From a virus: DNA of 20,640 nt. This document shows positions 16,789-20,640 of the stretch, in pieces. The notes below the pieces were generated by a model. The model searched no databases. It was not told the origin of the DNA and worked only from the letters and a program-made list of their open reading frames with translations. The stretch spans positions 1 to 20,640 of the IMG/VR virus record IMGVR_UViG_3300034198_008368, one strand, 5' to 3'. Position numbers and translations under genes: made by a program. The first letter of the stretch is position 1, and every line of letters begins with the position of its first letter.

Positions 16789-19686
16789 ATGGCAAACCCA
16801 AACATACCGATTCAACAAGGTGGTAATTTACCAGCTTTGGATTTTAAAAAAGACGAAGAAGTTAAAAAAGAACAGCTTCAAGAAGAAGAGATATCTGAGC
16901 TTGAGCAAAAATTGGGTTTGGATGAAAGCGAAACAGAAGGCGAAATAATTGAATTAGAAGACGGTTCCGTGATTATTAACATGGAACAAACCAAGGGCCC
17001 TAAAGACAGCCCTAAGTTTTATGAAAATTTAGCCGAGTCATTAGATGATGCTACGTTGGACCAATTGGCCAATGACTACTTAGACTTTATCGACAATGAC
17101 CAAGATGCCAGAAAAACAAGAGACAAGCAATATGAAGAGGGGCTACGCCGCACTGGTCTTGGTAAGGACGCTCCTGGCGGCGCTACTTTTGATGGTGCTT
17201 CTAAAGTTGTTCATCCAGTTATGGCGGAGTCATGCGTAGACTTTGCTGCAAGTTCTGCAAAAGAGTTACTTCCACCTGAAGGCATTGTTAAGGCCAACAT
17301 TAAAGGCACGGATAACAAAGACAAGTTAGAAATAGCAGAACGTAAGGCTAATTTTTTAAATTGGCAGTTAACAGAACAAATTCCAGAGTACCGCGATGAG
17401 ATGGAACAGCTACTCACACAGTTGCCATTGGGTGGTTCACAGTTTTTAAAATGGCGCTGGGATAGTGAACAAACTCGCCCAATGTGTGAGTGGATACCAA
17501 TTGACAACATCCTATTACCTTACTCCTCTACCAATTTTTACACAGCACAGCGTGTAACAGAAGTACAAGACATTACAGAAGACATTTTTTTACAGCGCGT
17601 AGAGCAAAAAATCTACAGAGAAATTGATTCAACTTACTCATCCGACGCGCCGTTAAATGATCAAACACAGTCTGAAAAAGCAAACAATAAAATTGAAGGC
17701 AAAGACTTACCCGGTAAAAATATTGACGGTTTGCGTCGCATATACGAGATTACTTGCTTTATGCGCTTGGAAGACGATGACAAAACAGACGGCAAGCGCG
17801 CACCTTACATTTTAACAATCGACGAGACAACCGGTAAGGTATTGTCTTTGTATAGAAACTGGGCAGACGGCGATGAAAAACTTGAGAAATTGGACTGGTA
17901 CGTTGAATTTAAGTTTATACCTTGGCGTGGCGCTTATGCTATTGGTTTACCTCACCTTATTGGTGGTCTTAGCGCCGCTCTTACTGGCGCACTTCGTGCT
18001 CTCCTTGACGCTGCACATATTAACAATAGCCAGACAATGCTTAAACTCAAGGGCGGACGCATTGGTGGACAGTCTGATCGGATCGAGCCGACGCAAGTAA
18101 TAGAAATTGAAGGCGCTCCAGGTGTTGACGACGTGCGCAAGTTGGCGATGGCCTTGCCATTTAACCAGCCCTCTAGCGTCCTATTTAACCTTCTAGGATG
18201 GCTTACAGACGCGGCTAAGGGTGTGGTAACCACCGCAGAAGAAAAGATTGGCGAAGCAAATAATAACATGCCGGTGGGTACAACCCAGGCATTGATTGAG
18301 CAAGGTGCCAAAGTATTTTCTAGCATTCATGCACGATTGCACCGCAGCCAAGCCAAGTCATTAAAAATTATTTCGCGAATTAATAACTGGTACTTGTCTG
18401 AAATGGACAATCAGTCAGGCGAAGAAGTAGAAGTTCGTGACTTTGCCTACAATAGCGACGTACGCCCTGTTTCAGACCCTAACATTTTTTCTGAGACACA
18501 ACGTCTTGCACAAAATCAAGCCTTGTTGCAAATGGCAACGTCTGCGCCTCCCGGAATGTTTGACTTACGCGCCGTTTACAGCCGTATTGTGCAACAACTA
18601 AAGATACCGGAAGCGGAACAAATACTACCAAACCCACAAGGCGCAAAAGAATCCAACCCAGCGTTAGAAAACGTTTCTATGACGATGGGCAGACCAGCTG
18701 CTGCCTACCCCGACCAAGATCACATGTCACACATACAGGTTCACCTGGAGTATGCAAAGAATCCGGTATACGGTGGCAGCCCGGTCATTGGACCATCATT
18801 TGCTCCGGTGTGTTTAGAACATATCAAGCAACACTTAATGTTGTTTTATCTGCAGTCTATGCGTAGTGTTGTTGCACAAGCCTCGGAAGGAAAAGACGTA
18901 CTAAATCTACACGAAGAAAAAGCGTTAGATAAAGAGTCACAGCAAGCTATAGCGCTTTGCTCTAAGATTGTTGACCAAGACTCACAACAAGTCTTACAGC
19001 CGTACATGCAAGACATTATGGCTTTAGTACAAAAAGTACAGCAAATGCATCAGGCAAAACAACAAGAAGCTGCAGGAGCTGATCCAACAGCACAGGTTAT
19101 TCTTAAAACTCAAATGGCAGAAACAGAACGTAAAGCTAAAGAGTTCCAAGCCAAAATGCAGTCAGATGTACAAAAAGCAACACAAGACTACCAGCTTAAG
19201 GTTGCTGAATTACAGCAAAAAGTGGCGGAATTGCAGGCTAAGTACTCAACACAAACCAGCATTGATAACCAGCGCAACGCAACAGACATTGCAATGGCTA
19301 ACATTAACAACGCCGCGCGCGAGCGTGTGGCAATGATTACAGCCGGCGCTCAAATGGATCAGCAACAAATGCAGTTGGAACACGAACAAGACATGTCAGC
19401 TATGGAGGCAATTGCCGCAGCCAATCAAGACATTAGGCAGCATGGATTGTCAATTGAGCAGCAAAACTTCCAACAACAGGCCGAAATGGTAAAGCAGCAA
19501 GCACAACAAGATGCACAACACCAAGCACAAATTGGACTAGCTGATCAACAGCATCAGCAGCAATTAATGCAAAATGATCAACAACATCAGCAGCAAGTAG
19601 TGCAAAATGATCAACAGCACCAAAACACAATAGAACAACAAATGCAGCAACCGCAACCGCAATCACAACCGCAAGAAGGACAATAA
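16789..19686 (+). CDS. Portal protein with a long Gln-rich C-terminal tail
   Basis: A 965-residue protein, longer than P22-type portals (about 725). Residues 75-165, with ATFDGASKVVHPVMAESCVD followed by FAASSAKELLPPEG, are typical of P22-like portals of environmental podoviruses. The ring-forming core continues to about residue 640. The portal makes the dodecameric DNA channel at the capsid vertex. The acidic N-terminus (20-60) looks disordered. From about residue 745 the protein is a long coiled coil that becomes Gln-rich, ending in an 11-residue repeat (DQQHQQQLMQN). The tail may match the barrel that extends into the head in P22. It is the first gene after late promoter 2 and lacks a strong ribosome binding site. 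Confidence 0.9.
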   Translation: MANPNIPIQQGGNLPALDFKKDEEVKKEQLQEEEISELEQKLGLDESETEGEIIELEDGSVIINMEQTKGPKDSPKFYENLAESLDDATLDQLANDYLDFIDNDQDARKTRDKQYEEGLRRTGLGKDAPGGATFDGASKVVHPVMAESCVDFAASSAKELLPPEGIVKANIKGTDNKDKLEIAERKANFLNWQLTEQIPEYRDEMEQLLTQLPLGGSQFLKWRWDSEQTRPMCEWIPIDNILLPYSSTNFYTAQRVTEVQDITEDIFLQRVEQKIYREIDSTYSSDAPLNDQTQSEKANNKIEGKDLPGKNIDGLRRIYEITCFMRLEDDDKTDGKRAPYILTIDETTGKVLSLYRNWADGDEKLEKLDWYVEFKFIPWRGAYAIGLPHLIGGLSAALTGALRALLDAAHINNSQTMLKLKGGRIGGQSDRIEPTQVIEIEGAPGVDDVRKLAMALPFNQPSSVLFNLLGWLTDAAKGVVTTAEEKIGEANNNMPVGTTQALIEQGAKVFSSIHARLHRSQAKSLKIISRINNWYLSEMDNQSGEEVEVRDFAYNSDVRPVSDPNIFSETQRLAQNQALLQMATSAPPGMFDLRAVYSRIVQQLKIPEAEQILPNPQGAKESNPALENVSMTMGRPAAAYPDQDHMSHIQVHLEYAKNPVYGGSPVIGPSFAPVCLEHIKQHLMLFYLQSMRSVVAQASEGKDVLNLHEEKALDKESQQAIALCSKIVDQDSQQVLQPYMQDIMALVQKVQQMHQAKQQEAAGADPTAQVILKTQMAETERKAKEFQAKMQSDVQKATQDYQLKVAELQQKVAELQAKYSTQTSIDNQRNATDIAMANINNAARERVAMITAGAQMDQQQMQLEHEQDMSAMEAIAAANQDIRQHGLSIEQQNFQQQAEMVKQQAQQDAQHQAQIGLADQQHQQQLMQNDQQHQQQVVQNDQQHQNTIEQQMQQPQPQSQPQEGQ
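19543..19641 (+). repeat. 33-bp tandem repeat in the portal tail
   Basis: Units start at 19543, 19576 and 19609 (each beginning GATCAACA). The first two are nearly identical; the third diverges at its end. They encode DQQHQQQLMQN, DQQHQQQVVQN and DQQHQNTIEQQ. Slippage of CAR-rich codons probably created them. Confidence 0.85.
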
Positions 19687-19687
19687 C

Positions 19688-19903
19688 ATGGCAGAAAAAG
19701 AACTAGGCTACAAAAAAGCATACAAGATGACTGGCACTCCAGGTTACGCTGGTGGCCCCGACCAAAAAGTAGAAAACGGAGCGTCAGGCTCACACCGCGA
19801 CAACAACTGGAAGGCCGGAGCTAAACAAGCTAAAATGGCTAAATCACCTAAAGTTGGACCAGATAAAAACCTTAATGAAATTGGTGGTGGCAATTTTTAT
19901 TAA
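19688..19903 (+). CDS. Small Lys/Gly-rich hypothetical protein
   Basis: A 71-residue basic protein starting MAEKELGYKKAYKMTGTPGY, with GASGSHRDNNWKAGAKQAK in the middle and NEIGGGNFY at the end. It is probably disordered. It starts one base after the portal stop with AAGGA upstream, so it belongs to the portal transcript. It could be a small head-associated or capsid-decorating protein by position, but nothing proves this. Confidence 0.7.
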   Translation: MAEKELGYKKAYKMTGTPGYAGGPDQKVENGASGSHRDNNWKAGAKQAKMAKSPKVGPDKNLNEIGGGNFY

Positions 19904-19910
19904 TTGTAAG

Positions 19911-19939
19911 GGCGGATTTTTTAGCTCTTTTGTATTAAT
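19911..19939 (+). promoter_or_regulatory. Late promoter 3 (GGCGGA-N14-TGTATTAAT)
   Basis: GGCGG at 19911-19915, 15 bases, then TGT-ATTAAT at 19931-19939, followed by AGAATT. Predicted start is 19946, the A of the next ATG, with no Shine-Dalgarno sequence: the same leaderless geometry as late promoter 1 (six bases between hexamer and ATG in both). Confidence 0.65.
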
Positions 19940-19945
19940 AGAATT

Positions 19946-20137
19946 ATGAAAGACATTTTAAGTGAGATCCTGAAGAGGATTAAGAACACACAAAAAGACA
20001 TGACAGAGGCGATAGCTTCTGGTGCAAACGTACATAGCTTTGACTCGTATCAAAGACTTGTCGGTAAGCGCGAGGGTTTGTCCGATGCCCTAGCGATTAT
20101 TGAAGCAATTTTATCGGAAGATGACGAAGACCTGTAA
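19946..20137 (+). CDS. Small conserved helical protein, unknown function
   Basis: A 63-residue acidic protein starting MKDILSEILKRIKNTQKDMT, with FDSYQRLVGKREGLSDALAI then IEAILSEDDEDL. It is probably two helices with an acidic end. A similar small protein between portal and co-chaperonin seems familiar from aquatic phages; its role is not known to me. It is probably translated from a leaderless mRNA starting at its ATG (late promoter 3). Confidence 0.75.
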   Translation: MKDILSEILKRIKNTQKDMTEAIASGANVHSFDSYQRLVGKREGLSDALAIIEAILSEDDEDL

Positions 20138-20157
20138 AGGTTAAGGAGCACTGTAGA

Positions 20158-20595
20158 GTGATTGACGTAAAAGAAAAAGACGAGCCGGATTTACGCACGG
20201 AAGAGGAGTGTTTTCCTGTTGTAGATCATGGTATTGACGTGGCTGGTGACCGTGTTTTAGTCCAACTAAGACGTGAAAAAATAACCAGCAAGGGTGGGAT
20301 CATCTTAGTTGATGAAACCAGACAGACGATTAAGTTTAACGAAACCGTAGCCAAAGTAATTCAAGTAGGCCCGTTAGCGTACCGTAACCTAGACGATCTA
20401 AGCAATTGGATTGAGGGACCGTGGTGTAAAGAGGGTGACTTAGTGCGTACAATTAAGTATGGTGGCGATCGTTGTGTAATTGATGCAGGAGATGGTGGTG
20501 CAGCCGTAGTGTTTATCACACTACAAGCACGAGAAATCATTTCACGTATTAAGAGCTTTGCTCACGCACAAAAAATGAAAGCGTTTGTTGATTAA
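20158..20595 (+). CDS. GroES-like co-chaperonin (Cpn10)
   Basis: A 145-residue protein with a GTG start preceded by AAGGAGCACTGTAGA. The Cpn10 signature is VAGDRVLVQLRREKITSKGG at 28-47, with the mobile loop ITSKGGIIL at about 42-50, followed by AKVIQVGPLAY (65-75), KEGDLVRTIKYGGDRCVIDA (91-110) and AVVFITLQAREIISRIK. It is longer than E. coli GroES (97) because of about 25 N-terminal and 15 C-terminal extra residues. By analogy with T4 gp31 it should cap host GroEL so that the phage capsid or another late protein can fold. Placement between portal and the next head gene fits this. Confidence 0.88.
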   Translation: MIDVKEKDEPDLRTEEECFPVVDHGIDVAGDRVLVQLRREKITSKGGIILVDETRQTIKFNETVAKVIQVGPLAYRNLDDLSNWIEGPWCKEGDLVRTIKYGGDRCVIDAGDGGAAVVFITLQAREIISRIKSFAHAQKMKAFVD

Positions 20596-20614
20596 TTAAC
20601 TTTTGGGAAAAAGT

Positions 20615-20640
20615 ATGAGTGAAAATGAAAAAGATGTTCC
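20615..20640 (+). CDS. Start of a further late gene (cut by window edge)
   Basis: ATG at 20615 opens a frame reading MSENEKDV to the window end. GGGAAAAAGT upstream is a fair ribosome binding site and the gap after the co-chaperonin stop is only 19 bases. In this position a scaffolding or capsid-assembly protein is likely, but eight codons cannot show it. Confidence 0.5.

Overview
The window looks like part of a tailed double-stranded DNA phage genome (Caudoviricetes), probably an environmental virus of a Gram-negative bacterium. The reasons are the packaging and head genes on the + strand (terminase large subunit, portal, GroES-like co-chaperonin), the replication genes on the - strand (primase-helicase, VRR-NUC nuclease, SNF2 helicase), and dozens of tightly overlapping small genes. 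The Hint-like gene next to the terminase, the portal and the small co-chaperonin resemble gene sets I recall from uncultured aquatic podovirus-like phages; that is recollection, not a search. The host cannot be read from the sequence.

Layout. (1) Positions 1-4250, - strand: SNF2 helicase (cut by the window edge), HNH endonuclease, VRR-NUC, a HExxH protein, a coiled-coil protein and a 773-residue primase-helicase. (2) 4299-6791, - strand: short unknown genes, many joined by ATGA overlaps, with an iteron and palindrome control region at 4704-4835. (3) 6986-12988, - strand: about 24 small genes, including a sigma-70-family factor that lacks region 4, and three hammerhead ribozymes between genes at 11812-12851. 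(4) 12989-14001: about 1 kb without convincing genes, full of inverted and direct repeats, from which transcription diverges. (5) 14037-20640, + strand: a conserved small protein, a standalone degenerate intein-like (Hint) protein, terminase large subunit, portal, two small proteins, co-chaperonin, and the start of another gene.

How it may work together. Early genes appear to be read leftwards from the 13 kb control region as long polycistronic RNAs. Three self-cleaving hammerhead motifs (one type III, two type II with compensatory stem changes) sit between a stop codon and the next ribosome binding site. They would cut this RNA into units whose new 5' ends carry a hairpin. A promoter motif, GGCGRW-N14-TGYATTAAT, lies upstream of the late + strand genes and of the HNH gene, with a -10-only version before the primase. 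The phage sigma factor keeps the glutamate associated with the TG element but differs from sigma-70 at -10-reading positions, so it is the natural candidate reader. At two late promoters the predicted first transcribed base is the A of the ATG, suggesting leaderless mRNAs. A pair of inverted, roughly 110-120 bp GTAC-iteron elements brackets the 6.9 kb early block.

Most small genes are recognisable only as open frames with good ribosome binding sites; their functions are unknown.
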